From Pseudomonadaceae bacterium (GTDB lineage: Bacteria > Pseudomonadota > Gammaproteobacteria > Pseudomonadales > Pseudomonadaceae), in assembly GCA_030602315.1 (NCBI GenBank), contig JAUVZY010000009.1, positions 1 to 64,000 on the forward strand: 64,000 nt of DNA. The letters are read 5' to 3'. A program made the position numbers and the translations under genes. The notes under the pieces were generated by a model. It ran no database searches, had not been told where the DNA came from, and was given only the letters and a program-made list of their open reading frames with translations. Of this stretch, positions 9,553 to 17,497 are shown piece by piece (positions within the stretch are counted from its first letter, which is position 1; each line of letters begins with the position of its first letter).

Positions 9553-10308
9553 ATGACCCGCCCGTTCGCCGATCACTTTCAAAGCGTCGCCCGTCAGTAC
9601 GCGGACAACCGTCCGACCTACCCCGCTGAACTGTTCGCCTGGCTCGCCGGCCAGTGCGCCGGCCATGAGCTGGCCTGGGACGTGGGCACCGGCAGCGGCC
9701 AGGCCGCGCGGGATCTGGCCCGGCATTTCGCCCAGGTGCTGGCGAGCGACGCCAGCGCCGAGCAGATCGCCCAGGCGCCGGCCCAGCCGGGCATCGCGTT
9801 TCGCCTCGCCCCGGCCGAAGCCAGCGGCTTGCCCGAACGCTCGGTGGACCTGATCAGCGTCGCCCAGGCGCTGCACTGGTTCGACCTCGACGCCTTCTAC
9901 GCCGAGGCACGCCGGGTGCTCAAGCCGGGCGGGCTGATCGCCGCCTGGACCTACGGCATCCTGCACCTTGACGGTGACGCGCTGGACGGCCCGGTGCAGC
10001 ACTTCTACCACCAGGTGGTCGGCCCCTACTGGCCGGCCGAGCGCCGCCACGTGGAAAGCGGCTACCGCGACCTGCCCTTCCCCTTCCCCCGCCTCGCCGC
10101 CCCGGCCTTCGCCATGCAGGCCGACTGGACCCTCGAGCAGCTGCAGGGCTACCTGCGCAGCTGGTCGGCCACCGCGCGCTATCGCCAGGCGCACGGCAGC
10201 GACCCGGTCACGGCGCTGGCCGCCGAACTGGCGCCGCGCTGGGGCGACCCGGCCAACCGCCGCCGCATCCGCTGGCCGCTCGCCCTGCTCTGCGGACGCG
10301 CCGACTAA
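9553..10308 (+). CDS. Class I SAM-dependent methyltransferase
   Basis: The protein has 251 residues and a Rossmann methyltransferase fold: motif I AWDVGTGSGQAARDLA (about residues 43-58), the acidic residue ASDAS after strand 2, then SVAQALHWFD and RRVLKPGGLIAAW. The sequence resembles the methyltransferase-11 group that includes trans-aconitate methyltransferase-like proteins; the substrate cannot be told. The ATG at 9553 is preferred over an in-frame start 27 bases upstream because GGAG lies about 8 bases before it. It is monocistronic, between the chemoreceptor and the kinase operon. Confidence 0.85.
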   Translation: MTRPFADHFQSVARQYADNRPTYPAELFAWLAGQCAGHELAWDVGTGSGQAARDLARHFAQVLASDASAEQIAQAPAQPGIAFRLAPAEASGLPERSVDLISVAQALHWFDLDAFYAEARRVLKPGGLIAAWTYGILHLDGDALDGPVQHFYHQVVGPYWPAERRHVESGYRDLPFPFPRLAAPAFAMQADWTLEQLQGYLRSWSATARYRQAHGSDPVTALAAELAPRWGDPANRRRIRWPLALLCGRAD

Positions 10309-10420
10309 CGCCGCGCCGGCGCGCCGCTGAGCCCCGCCGGGCCGACCTTTCGGCGCCGGCGGTGGTCGCATGCCTTGTCGCCAGCTCGTTTGGCGCTGGC
10401 TTTCCGCCCGGAACAAGGCC

Positions 10421-13231
10421 ATGCGCAGAATTCCCGCCGCCACCCTGCACACCCTGGCCTTCCTGCTGGTCTTCCTGCTGCTGGCGGCGCTCGCCTGGCA
10501 GGCCAAGCGCATGCAGGAGACGCTGCTTCACGCCAATCGCTCGGTCAGCCACAGCCTCGAAGTGATCACCGTGCTCAAGGCGATCCTCTCCAGCCTGCAG
10601 GACGTGGAAACCGGCGAGCGCGGCTTCGTCATCACCGGCCAGCCGATCTACCTCGACCCCTACCTCAAGGCGCTCGAACGCCTGGCCGGCGAGCGCCGCC
10701 GGCTCGATGAGCTGCTCGCCCCGCTGGATGCCGCCAGCGCCGAGCGGCTCGCGCGCCTCGACCAGCGCATCGCCGAGCGCCTGCAGATCGCCGCCGGCAA
10801 TATCGAGAGCCGCCGCCAGACCGACCTGCCGCGCGCGGCGGCCCAGCTGGCGGTGGCCGGCGGCCGGCAGACCATGGATCAGCTGCGCGGGCTGCTCGGC
10901 GAGCTGGAGGCGCACGAGCGGCGGCGCCTGGCGCGCGAGCACGGCGAGCTGGAGCGGCATCTGGCGCGCGGCCACTGGCAGGCCCAGTTCGGCGGTCTGT
11001 TGCTGGCGGTGCTGTTCTTCGCCGCGCTGCTGGCGATCAGCCGCAGCCTGCGCATCCGCCAGCGCCTGGCCAGCCAGGCCCAGGCCGGCGAGGCCCGCCT
11101 GCGCGCGCTGTTGCAGGCGATCCCCGACCGCCTCTACGAGATGGCGCCGGAACGCCCGCCGCGCCAGCTGACCCGCCGCGCGGCCGGGGCCGCCGACGCG
11201 CCGCTCGAAGCGGTGCTGCAGGCGGCGGCGCGCGAGGCTCAGGCCGACCTGATGCACAGCCTGCACTGGCAGGACGCCGAGCAGCGCGAGTTCGAGATTC
11301 GCGTGGTGCCGGCCGGCGCGGGCGTGCACCTGGCGATCGTGCGCGAGGTCACCGAGACGCTGCGCGCCCGCCGCCGCCTGCGCGACCAGCAGGTGTTCTT
11401 GCGCAGCGTGGTGGATGCCGACGAAAACCTGATCTTCGTGCGCGATGCCGAGGGCCGCTTTCTGCTGTGCAACCAGGCCTTCGCCCAGCTGCTCGACCTG
11501 CGCCCGGCCCAGGTGGAGGGCCGCCTGCCGCGCGATCTGGCCGACGCCGGCCGGCTCGATGGCCTGCTGGCCGGCGACGACGCCCTGCTCGGCGGCGCGC
11601 CGGAGCTGCGCCGCGACGAGCTGCTGGTCGAAGACACCGGCGGCCGCGAGCGCTGGCTGCAACTGCTCAAGCGCCCGCTGCACCTTTCCGATGGCAGCCG
11701 GCAGATCCTCGCGGTGGCGGTGGACATCTCGGTACGCCGGCAGATCGAGCGGCTCAAGGCCGAGTTCATCTCCACCGTCAGCCATGAGCTGCGCACCCCG
11801 CTGACCGCCATCCGCAGCGCGCTGGGCATGCTCAGCGGCAGCCTGCTCGAGCAGATGCCGGCCGACCTGCGCCCGCTGCTGGCGATCGCCCAGCGCAACA
11901 GCGAACGGCTGGTGCGCCTGATCAACGACATCCTCGACATGGAAAAGCTCGAAGCCGGCGGGCTGGAATTTCACTGGACGGTCGGCCCGCTGCAGCCGCT
12001 GCTCTCCCAGGCGCTGGAGAACACCGAGCCCTATGCCCGCGACTACGGCGTGCACCTGGCGCTTGAGGTGCTCGAGGACGCTCCGGTGCGCCTGGATACC
12101 GACCGCTTCGCGCAGATCATGGCCAACCTCCTGTCCAACGCCATCAAGCATTCGCCGCCGGGCAGCGAGGTGCGAGTGACGCTGGCGCGCCACGGCGAGC
12201 AGCTGGAGGTCGCGGTGAGCGACCGCGGCAGCGGCATCCCGCTGGCCTTCCAGCCGCGGGTGTTCGAGCGTTTCGCCCAGGCCGACGCCTCCGACGCGCG
12301 CCGCCGCGGCGGCACCGGGCTGGGCCTGGCGATCACCCGCTCGCTGGTGCAGCACCTGGGCGGCGCGATCGGCTTTGCCAGCCAGCCGGGGCACGGCAGC
12401 CGCTTTTTCGTGCGCCTGCCACTGGCCGCGCCGGCCCCGCCAAGCCCGCGCCAGGCGCGGCGGCGCCCGCTGATTCTGGTGCTCGAGGCCGAGCCGGCGG
12501 CCGCCGCCAGCCTGGCCGAACTGCTCGAAGCCCACGGCTACGCCACCCTGGTGGCCCACAGCGCCGCCCAGGCCCGCGAGCGGCTGGCCCAAAACGCGGT
12601 ACAGGCGCTGACCCTGAGTCCGCAACTGCCCGACGAGGACGCCCTGGCGTTTCTCGCCGGCCTGCGCCAGCAGCCGGCGCTGGCCCACCTGCCGGTGCTG
12701 GTGGTGAGCCTGCAGGCGCCCGGCGGCGAACCCGGCGAGCGCCTGGCAGGCAACGCGCTGGGGCTGGTCGACTGGCTGGACGCCCCGCTGGATCAGCAGC
12801 GCCTGCTCAGCGCCGTGCACAGCGGCCTGGGCCAGGGCCAGCCGCTACGCATCCTGCATGTGGAAGACGACCCCGACCTGCGCCGGCTGGTCGCCCGACT
12901 GCTGCAGGGCAGCGCCGTCGAGCTGCACGGCGCCGGCAGCCTGGCCGAGGCGCGCGCCGCGCTGACCCGCCGGCGCCACGGCCTGGTGATTCTCGACCTG
13001 GGCCTGCCCGACGGCGACGGCGGCGAGCTGCTGCCCGAGCTGGCCGCCGCCCGGCCACCGACGCCGGTGGTGATCTTCAGCGCGCGCGATCCGCAACGCG
13101 CCGACAGCGAGCTGGTGCTGCGCCAGCTGGTCAAGTCGCGCCACGACAGCGAGGACCTCGCCGCGCTGATCCGCGACTACCTAAAGCACTGGCCCGCCAG
13201 CCACAACCGTCCCGCCAAGGAGCCCCGATGA
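10421..13231 (+). CDS. CHASE3-PAS hybrid sensor histidine kinase with two receiver domains
   Basis: The protein has 936 residues from the ATG at 10421. A membrane segment (residues 9-26) precedes a CHASE3-type periplasmic domain (ETGERGFVITG), and a second membrane segment near residues 185-205. A PAS domain (about 320-430) leads to HisKA with the phospho-histidine at residue 455 (TVSHELRTPL) and an ATPase domain (NLLSNAIKHS, DRGSGIP, GGTGLGLAI). Two receivers follow. The first (about 685-800) reads ALTLSPQLPDED where the phospho-aspartate should be, so it is probably dead. The second has Asp859 in VILDLGLPDGDG. The TGA overlaps the next gene's ATG (ATGA). It is the sensor of the five-gene envelope operon. 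Confidence 0.9.
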   Translation: MRRIPAATLHTLAFLLVFLLLAALAWQAKRMQETLLHANRSVSHSLEVITVLKAILSSLQDVETGERGFVITGQPIYLDPYLKALERLAGERRRLDELLAPLDAASAERLARLDQRIAERLQIAAGNIESRRQTDLPRAAAQLAVAGGRQTMDQLRGLLGELEAHERRRLAREHGELERHLARGHWQAQFGGLLLAVLFFAALLAISRSLRIRQRLASQAQAGEARLRALLQAIPDRLYEMAPERPPRQLTRRAAGAADAPLEAVLQAAAREAQADLMHSLHWQDAEQREFEIRVVPAGAGVHLAIVREVTETLRARRRLRDQQVFLRSVVDADENLIFVRDAEGRFLLCNQAFAQLLDLRPAQVEGRLPRDLADAGRLDGLLAGDDALLGGAPELRRDELLVEDTGGRERWLQLLKRPLHLSDGSRQILAVAVDISVRRQIERLKAEFISTVSHELRTPLTAIRSALGMLSGSLLEQMPADLRPLLAIAQRNSERLVRLINDILDMEKLEAGGLEFHWTVGPLQPLLSQALENTEPYARDYGVHLALEVLEDAPVRLDTDRFAQIMANLLSNAIKHSPPGSEVRVTLARHGEQLEVAVSDRGSGIPLAFQPRVFERFAQADASDARRRGGTGLGLAITRSLVQHLGGAIGFASQPGHGSRFFVRLPLAAPAPPSPRQARRRPLILVLEAEPAAAASLAELLEAHGYATLVAHSAAQARERLAQNAVQALTLSPQLPDEDALAFLAGLRQQPALAHLPVLVVSLQAPGGEPGERLAGNALGLVDWLDAPLDQQRLLSAVHSGLGQGQPLRILHVEDDPDLRRLVARLLQGSAVELHGAGSLAEARAALTRRRHGLVILDLGLPDGDGGELLPELAAARPPTPVVIFSARDPQRADSELVLRQLVKSRHDSEDLAALIRDYLKHWPASHNRPAKEPR

Positions 13232-13611
13232 ATGCCCCGACTCGCCTGCTGATGGTCGAAGACGAAGAGGACATCGCCTTTCTCGTGCGCTTTCTGCTCG
13301 AACGCAACGGCATCGAGGTCGAGCACCTGCCCGACGGCCGCCAGGCCCTCGCCCGCCTGCAGGCGCCGCCGCCGGACCTGGTGCTGCTCGACGTGATGCT
13401 GCCCTACCACGACGGCCTGGAGCTGGTCGAACGCCTGCGCGCCGAGCCGGCCTGGGCGCAGGTGCCGGTGCTGATGCTCACCGCCAAGGCGCGCGAGCGC
13501 GACATCGTTCGCGCCCTCGAGCTGGGCGCCGACGACTACGTGACCAAGCCGTTCCAGCCCGAGGAACTGCTGGCACGCATCCGCCGCCTGACCGCGAGAA
13601 AGCCGCGGTGA
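13228..13611 (+). CDS. Single-domain (CheY-like) response regulator
   Basis: The protein has 127 residues and is a complete receiver with nothing attached: acidic pocket VEDEED (residues 10-15), phospho-aspartate Asp55 (LLDVMLP), Thr85 and Lys107 (YVTKPF). It overlaps the kinase stop by ATGA and its own TGA overlaps a GTG start of the next gene, so it is locked into the operon. With no output domain, it probably acts by protein contact, perhaps on the HEAT protein or glycosyltransferase, or as a phosphorelay partner of the hybrid kinase. Confidence 0.92.
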   Translation: MNAPTRLLMVEDEEDIAFLVRFLLERNGIEVEHLPDGRQALARLQAPPPDLVLLDVMLPYHDGLELVERLRAEPAWAQVPVLMLTAKARERDIVRALELGADDYVTKPFQPEELLARIRRLTARKPR

Positions 13612-14753
13612 CGCCAGCGCGTGTCGCCACCCTGCTCGCGGCGCTGCTGCTCGGCGCCCTGGTGCCGCCGGCACAGGCCGATCTGGCCCGCGCACAGCGA
13701 CAGGTCGCCGCGCAGGATCTGCCCGGCGCCCAGGCCACCCTCGAGCGGCACCTGGCACAGGCGCCGGAGGATGCCGAGGCGCGCTTTCTGCTCGCCCGGG
13801 TGCTGGCCTGGCAGGGCCGGCCCGACGCGGCGCTGGCCCACTATCGATGGCTGCTGGCGCGGGAACCCGACAACGCCGACTACCTGCTCGGCGAGGGCCA
13901 GGCGCTGCTCTGGGCCGGCCGCCCGCAGCCGGCGCTGGTGTCGCTTGAGCGCGCCGCGCAACGGGCACCGGATTATCCCGAGGTGCAGCGGTTGATCGCC
14001 CAGGCGCGTGCCGCGCTCGAGCAGCCGGCGCTGGGCGAGCCCGCGCTGCCGGTCGCCGACCACCGCCGACGGCATGAGCTGGAGCTGTCGCTGCGCCACG
14101 AGGATCTGGACAGCGGCTCGCAGGACTGGCTGATCCAGCGCCTGGACTATGCCTCCACCCGCCCGCAGGCCGTCGCCTGGTACGGCGCGCTGTTGCAGGA
14201 GCAGCGCTTCGGCCAGCGCGACCAGGGCATCGAGCTGGGCGCGGTGCTGCCGCTGGACGGGCACTGGGCGCTCCAGGCGGAACTCGGCTATCAGCCCTCG
14301 CCCGCCTTTCTGCCCAAGGGCTACGCCGACCTGCGCCTGCAACGCCGGCTGCCCGCGGGCTGGGTCGGCGCGTTCAGCCTGCGCCACACCGAGTACCAGG
14401 ACAGCCGCATCGACCGCCTGGCGCTGTCCGCCGAGCGCTACTTCAGCCACTGGCGCGCCAGCTACAGCCTGAACCTGTCGCGCGTCGAGGGCGCCGGCCA
14501 TCCGCTCGGCCACGCCCTGGGCCTGGACCGCTACTACCAGGGGCTCAGCCATCTCGGCCTGCGGCTGAACTTCGGCGAGGAGGAAGGGCTGGAGGCCGGG
14601 CGGGTGATCACCAGCCGCGTGCGCGGCGTCGCCCTGCAGGGGCGCCACTGGTTCGGCCCGCGCTGGGCGCTGTCCTGGCAACTGGGCCGGCTGCGCCAGG
14701 GCGACTACTACCGCCGCGATGGCGTGATGCTGGGCATCCGGCATGTTTTCTGA
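13608..14753 (+). CDS. TPR plus YaiO-family outer-membrane beta-barrel protein
   Basis: The protein has 381 residues and starts at a GTG inside the GTGA overlap with the regulator gene. A signal peptide (to about residue 24, PPAQADLA) precedes three TPR-like units (residues 25-145; WQGRPDAALAHYRWLLAREP is one). The C-terminal 230 residues alternate amphipathic strands and end in HVF, the terminal aromatic of outer-membrane barrels. This architecture matches the YaiO family, whose E. coli member sits next to a GT2 glycosyltransferase gene. A role as the outer-membrane exit or anchor for the glycan made by the downstream enzyme is inferred. Confidence 0.82.
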   Translation: MTPARVATLLAALLLGALVPPAQADLARAQRQVAAQDLPGAQATLERHLAQAPEDAEARFLLARVLAWQGRPDAALAHYRWLLAREPDNADYLLGEGQALLWAGRPQPALVSLERAAQRAPDYPEVQRLIAQARAALEQPALGEPALPVADHRRRHELELSLRHEDLDSGSQDWLIQRLDYASTRPQAVAWYGALLQEQRFGQRDQGIELGAVLPLDGHWALQAELGYQPSPAFLPKGYADLRLQRRLPAGWVGAFSLRHTEYQDSRIDRLALSAERYFSHWRASYSLNLSRVEGAGHPLGHALGLDRYYQGLSHLGLRLNFGEEEGLEAGRVITSRVRGVALQGRHWFGPRWALSWQLGRLRQGDYYRRDGVMLGIRHVF

Positions 14754-15867
14754 CGGGCCGGCGTGGGGCCACTGCCCGCTGTGCGCCGACCTCTGGCGCT
14801 GGTGGCTGGCCCAGCAACCCGACGACCCGGTCTTGCGCCTGGCGGTGCTTACCGCCCTGGCGCTGGGGCTGGCCACCTTGCTGGTGATGCTGCAGGTGCT
14901 GGCACTGGCCGAGCTGGCCGCCTACCGCGAGCGCCGCCGCCAGCGTTTCGATGCCGCCTGGCGCCCCTGTCTGGCGCTGCGCAGCCTCAGCGAGGAGCGC
15001 GGCGCGCTGCCGCCGCTCAAGCGCCAACAGCGCCTGTGGTTCCTGCTGCTGTGGAACCGCACCCAGCGCCAGCTGCGCGGCGAGCCGCGTAACCGGCTCA
15101 ACGCCCTGCTGCGCGAGCTGCAGCTGGAGCGCCCGGTACTGCGCCTGCTGCGCAGTCGCTCGGTGCGCAAGCGGCTGATCGCCCTGGCCTGCCTGCGCCA
15201 TCTGGGCGACCCGGCGCACTGGCGCGCGGTGCTGCCGCTGCTGCAGGCGCGCAACCCGGTGCTCTCGCTGAGCGCGGCGCAGACGCTGGTGGCCATGCAC
15301 CCCAGCCGCGCCATGCAGGTGCTGATACCGCTGGCGCTGCGCCGCACCGACTGGGCGCTGCCCAGGGTCAGCGCGCTCTGCCAGCAGGCCGGCGCCGCGG
15401 CCGTCACCGGCCCGCTGCTGGCCACGCTGCTGGAAACCCCGGAGGCCTCGCGCCCCCGCCTGGTGGCCCTGCTGGTGCACGCCGAACCGCGCCACACCGC
15501 GCCCTGGGCGCGCCAGCGGCTGGAGCAGGACAGCCCGGCGGAGGAGCGCGAAATCGCCCTGGCCTGCCTGGCCGAGCTGGCCGACCCGCGCGACCACTCA
15601 AGGCTCTTGCGCGCCCTGGCGGCGAGCGACGCCAACGTGCGCCTGGCCGCCCTGCAGGCCCTGCGCCGCCAGGCCCGGCACAGCGACGCCGCGGCGCTGC
15701 AAACCTGTCTTTGCGACAGCAACTGGTGGGTGCGCCAGGCCGCCGCCGACGCGCTGGTGCAGCTGCCGGGGATGAGCGCGGGCACGCTCGCCGGCACGCT
15801 GGACCAGCTGGCCGACCGCTACGGCCGCGATGCCCTGCGCCGCGCCCTAGCCGAGCGCCGCGCGTGA
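14743..15867 (+). CDS. Membrane-anchored HEAT-repeat protein
   Basis: The protein has 374 residues. It starts MFSDGPAWGHCPLCADLW (a CxxC near residues 11-14), has one strong membrane helix (residues about 31-56), then a basic linker and a run of HEAT/PBS-type helical repeats from about residue 125 to 365 (for example ERPVLRLLRSRSVRKRLIAL and DPRDHSRLLRALAASDANVR). The start lies 11 bases inside the previous gene; its stop overlaps the next GTG. Such repeats usually form a protein-docking surface, so a scaffold linking the regulator, synthase and outer-membrane barrel is plausible. No enzymatic motif is seen. Confidence 0.8.
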   Translation: MFSDGPAWGHCPLCADLWRWWLAQQPDDPVLRLAVLTALALGLATLLVMLQVLALAELAAYRERRRQRFDAAWRPCLALRSLSEERGALPPLKRQQRLWFLLLWNRTQRQLRGEPRNRLNALLRELQLERPVLRLLRSRSVRKRLIALACLRHLGDPAHWRAVLPLLQARNPVLSLSAAQTLVAMHPSRAMQVLIPLALRRTDWALPRVSALCQQAGAAAVTGPLLATLLETPEASRPRLVALLVHAEPRHTAPWARQRLEQDSPAEEREIALACLAELADPRDHSRLLRALAASDANVRLAALQALRRQARHSDAAALQTCLCDSNWWVRQAAADALVQLPGMSAGTLAGTLDQLADRYGRDALRRALAERRA

Positions 15868-17267
15868 ACGGCGACGGGCTGTGGTGGCTGCAGCTGGGCT
15901 TCATCGTCTACTTCGTCCTGCTCAACGGCGGCTACCTGCTGCTCAACGGCCTGTCCATGCTCAGCCTCGGGCGCTACATGCGCGAACGCGCCGAGCTGGG
16001 CGAACAGGCCAGCTACCTGGGCGTCGAGCCGGCGGTCTCGGTGCTGATGCCGGCGTACAACGAGGCGGCGACCATCCGCACCTCGGTGCGCTCGATGCTG
16101 CAGCTGCAGTACCCCGAGTTCGAGGTACTGGTGATCAACGACGGCTCGACCGACGCCACTCTGGCGCTGCTGATCGAGGAGTTCGAACTGTCCGCCCACC
16201 CCGAACCCCTGCGCCAGGCGGTGGCGCACCAGCCGGTGCACGCCATCTACCGCTCGCGCCGTTACGCCAACCTGCGGGTGATCGACAAGGCCAACGGCGG
16301 CAAGGCCGATGCCCTCAACGCCGGCATCAACGCCGCGCGCCACGCCCTGTTCTGCGGGGTGGACGCCGACTCGATCCTGCAGCGCGACAGCCTGCTGCGG
16401 GTGGTGCAGCCGTTTCTCGAGGACGAACGCACGGTGGCCGCCGGCGGCACCGTGCGCATCGCCAACGGTTCGCAGGTGCGCGGCGGCTTTCTGCTGCGCG
16501 CCGGGCTGCCGGGCAACCCGCTGGCCGCCTTCCAGATCGTCGAATACCTGCGCGCCTTTCTGTTCGGCCGGGTCGGCTGGTCGCCGCTCAACGCGGTGCT
16601 GATCATCTCCGGCGCCTTCGGCCTGTTCGACCGTGAGCGGGTGATGGCGGCCGGCGGCTACCGCAGCGACACGGTCGGCGAGGACATGGAGCTGGTGCTG
16701 CGCCTGCACCGCTACCACCGCGAGCGGCAGCTGCCCTACCGCATCCGCTACCTGCCCGACCCGATCTGCTGGACCGAATGCCCGGAGGACCTGGGCACCC
16801 TCGGCCGCCAGCGCAGCCGCTGGCAGCGCGGCCTGGCCGAGAGCCTGGCGCGGCACTGGCGGCTGTGCTTCAGCCGCCACGGCGGCGCGCCGGGCTGGCT
16901 GGCCTGGCCATTCATGGCGCTGTTCGAATGGCTGGGGCCGCTGATCGAGCTGGCCGGCTACCTGTTCATGCTCGGCGGCTTCGCCTTCGGCCGGGTGTCG
17001 ACCAGCGCCCTGGCGGTGTTCCTCTTGGTGGCCATCGGCATGGGCATCCTGCTGTCGGTCAACGGCCTGCTGCTGGAAACCCTGTCGTTTCGCGTCTACC
17101 AGCGCCGCCGCGACGTGCTGCGCCTGTTCCTGCTGGCGATCCTGGAGAACTTCGGTTACCGCCAGCTCAACACCCTCTGGCGCTGCCGCGGCCTGTGGCA
17201 ATGGTTCACCCGCCGCCGCCGGCACTGGGGCGCGATGAAGCGCTCCGGGCGCTGGGGGCAGCACTGA
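15864..17267 (+). CDS. Processive family 2 glycosyltransferase (BcsA/PgaC-like)
   Basis: The protein has 467 residues if started at the GTG of the GTGA overlap with the HEAT gene. An N-terminal membrane helix (residues 7-32) precedes a GT-A domain with VLVINDGSTD (88-97), the DxD motif VDADS (166-170), GED (272-274) and the QRSRW motif (316-320) that marks processive synthases. Three to four C-terminal membrane helices follow (about 340-440). It should use a nucleotide sugar at the inner membrane and thread a polymer through its own channel. No PilZ domain is present, so control probably comes from the operon's kinase/regulator rather than direct c-di-GMP binding. The sugar is unknown. Confidence 0.88.
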   Translation: MNGDGLWWLQLGFIVYFVLLNGGYLLLNGLSMLSLGRYMRERAELGEQASYLGVEPAVSVLMPAYNEAATIRTSVRSMLQLQYPEFEVLVINDGSTDATLALLIEEFELSAHPEPLRQAVAHQPVHAIYRSRRYANLRVIDKANGGKADALNAGINAARHALFCGVDADSILQRDSLLRVVQPFLEDERTVAAGGTVRIANGSQVRGGFLLRAGLPGNPLAAFQIVEYLRAFLFGRVGWSPLNAVLIISGAFGLFDRERVMAAGGYRSDTVGEDMELVLRLHRYHRERQLPYRIRYLPDPICWTECPEDLGTLGRQRSRWQRGLAESLARHWRLCFSRHGGAPGWLAWPFMALFEWLGPLIELAGYLFMLGGFAFGRVSTSALAVFLLVAIGMGILLSVNGLLLETLSFRVYQRRRDVLRLFLLAILENFGYRQLNTLWRCRGLWQWFTRRRRHWGAMKRSGRWGQH

Positions 17268-17297
17268 ACGGATAGCGCCAGGGCGCGCCGCCCGCCA

Positions 17298-17321
17298 CGC
17301 TATGTAGCGAACTATACAAAG
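17298..17321. promoter_or_regulatory. ModE-like operator 1 upstream of the porin
   Basis: The half-sites CGCTATGTA and TATACAAAG are separated by six bases, the 9-6-9 layout of the E. coli ModE site (CGTTATATT, six bases, TACATAACG). It lies about 180 bases before the porin start. Confidence 0.6.
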
Positions 17322-17388
17322 AGCCCGGCGCAGTGCGCGGAGCGTTCGCAACAGAACACCGCCAGCGGCGCCACCCTCTACAGCAACC

Positions 17389-17412
17389 CTTTGAATAGCG
17401 GGCTATATAACC
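17389..17412. promoter_or_regulatory. ModE-like operator 2 upstream of the porin
   Basis: The half-sites are CTTTGAATA and TATATAACC with a six-base spacer. The right half is close to the ModE consensus; the left half is weaker. It lies about 85 bases before the porin start. Confidence 0.6.
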
Positions 17413-17466
17413 CACTGACCGAGACTGGCCACGGTTTTGCTGAAGCGGATGCTAGCGGAATGACAC

Positions 17467-17490
17467 CGCTGTATACCCCACTACAGGAAG
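17467..17490. promoter_or_regulatory. ModE-like operator 3 overlapping the porin ribosome-binding region
   Basis: The half-sites CGCTGTATA and TACAGGAAG flank six bases. The right half includes the AGGAAG ribosome-binding site of the porin gene, so occupancy should block transcription or initiation there. Confidence 0.6.
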
Positions 17491-17497
17491 ACTGCCC

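Noticed and set aside
7864-12820. Two long minus-strand frames opposite the chemoreceptor, methyltransferase and kinase
   Set aside because: They are composed of low-complexity Gly/Gln/His/Leu stretches, typical of the antisense of GC-rich genes.
15711-15863. Upstream in-frame extension of the glycosyltransferase (51 residues)
   Set aside because: The extension is Arg/Gly/Pro-rich and lies inside the HEAT gene; the GTG of the GTGA overlap starts right before the expected membrane helix.
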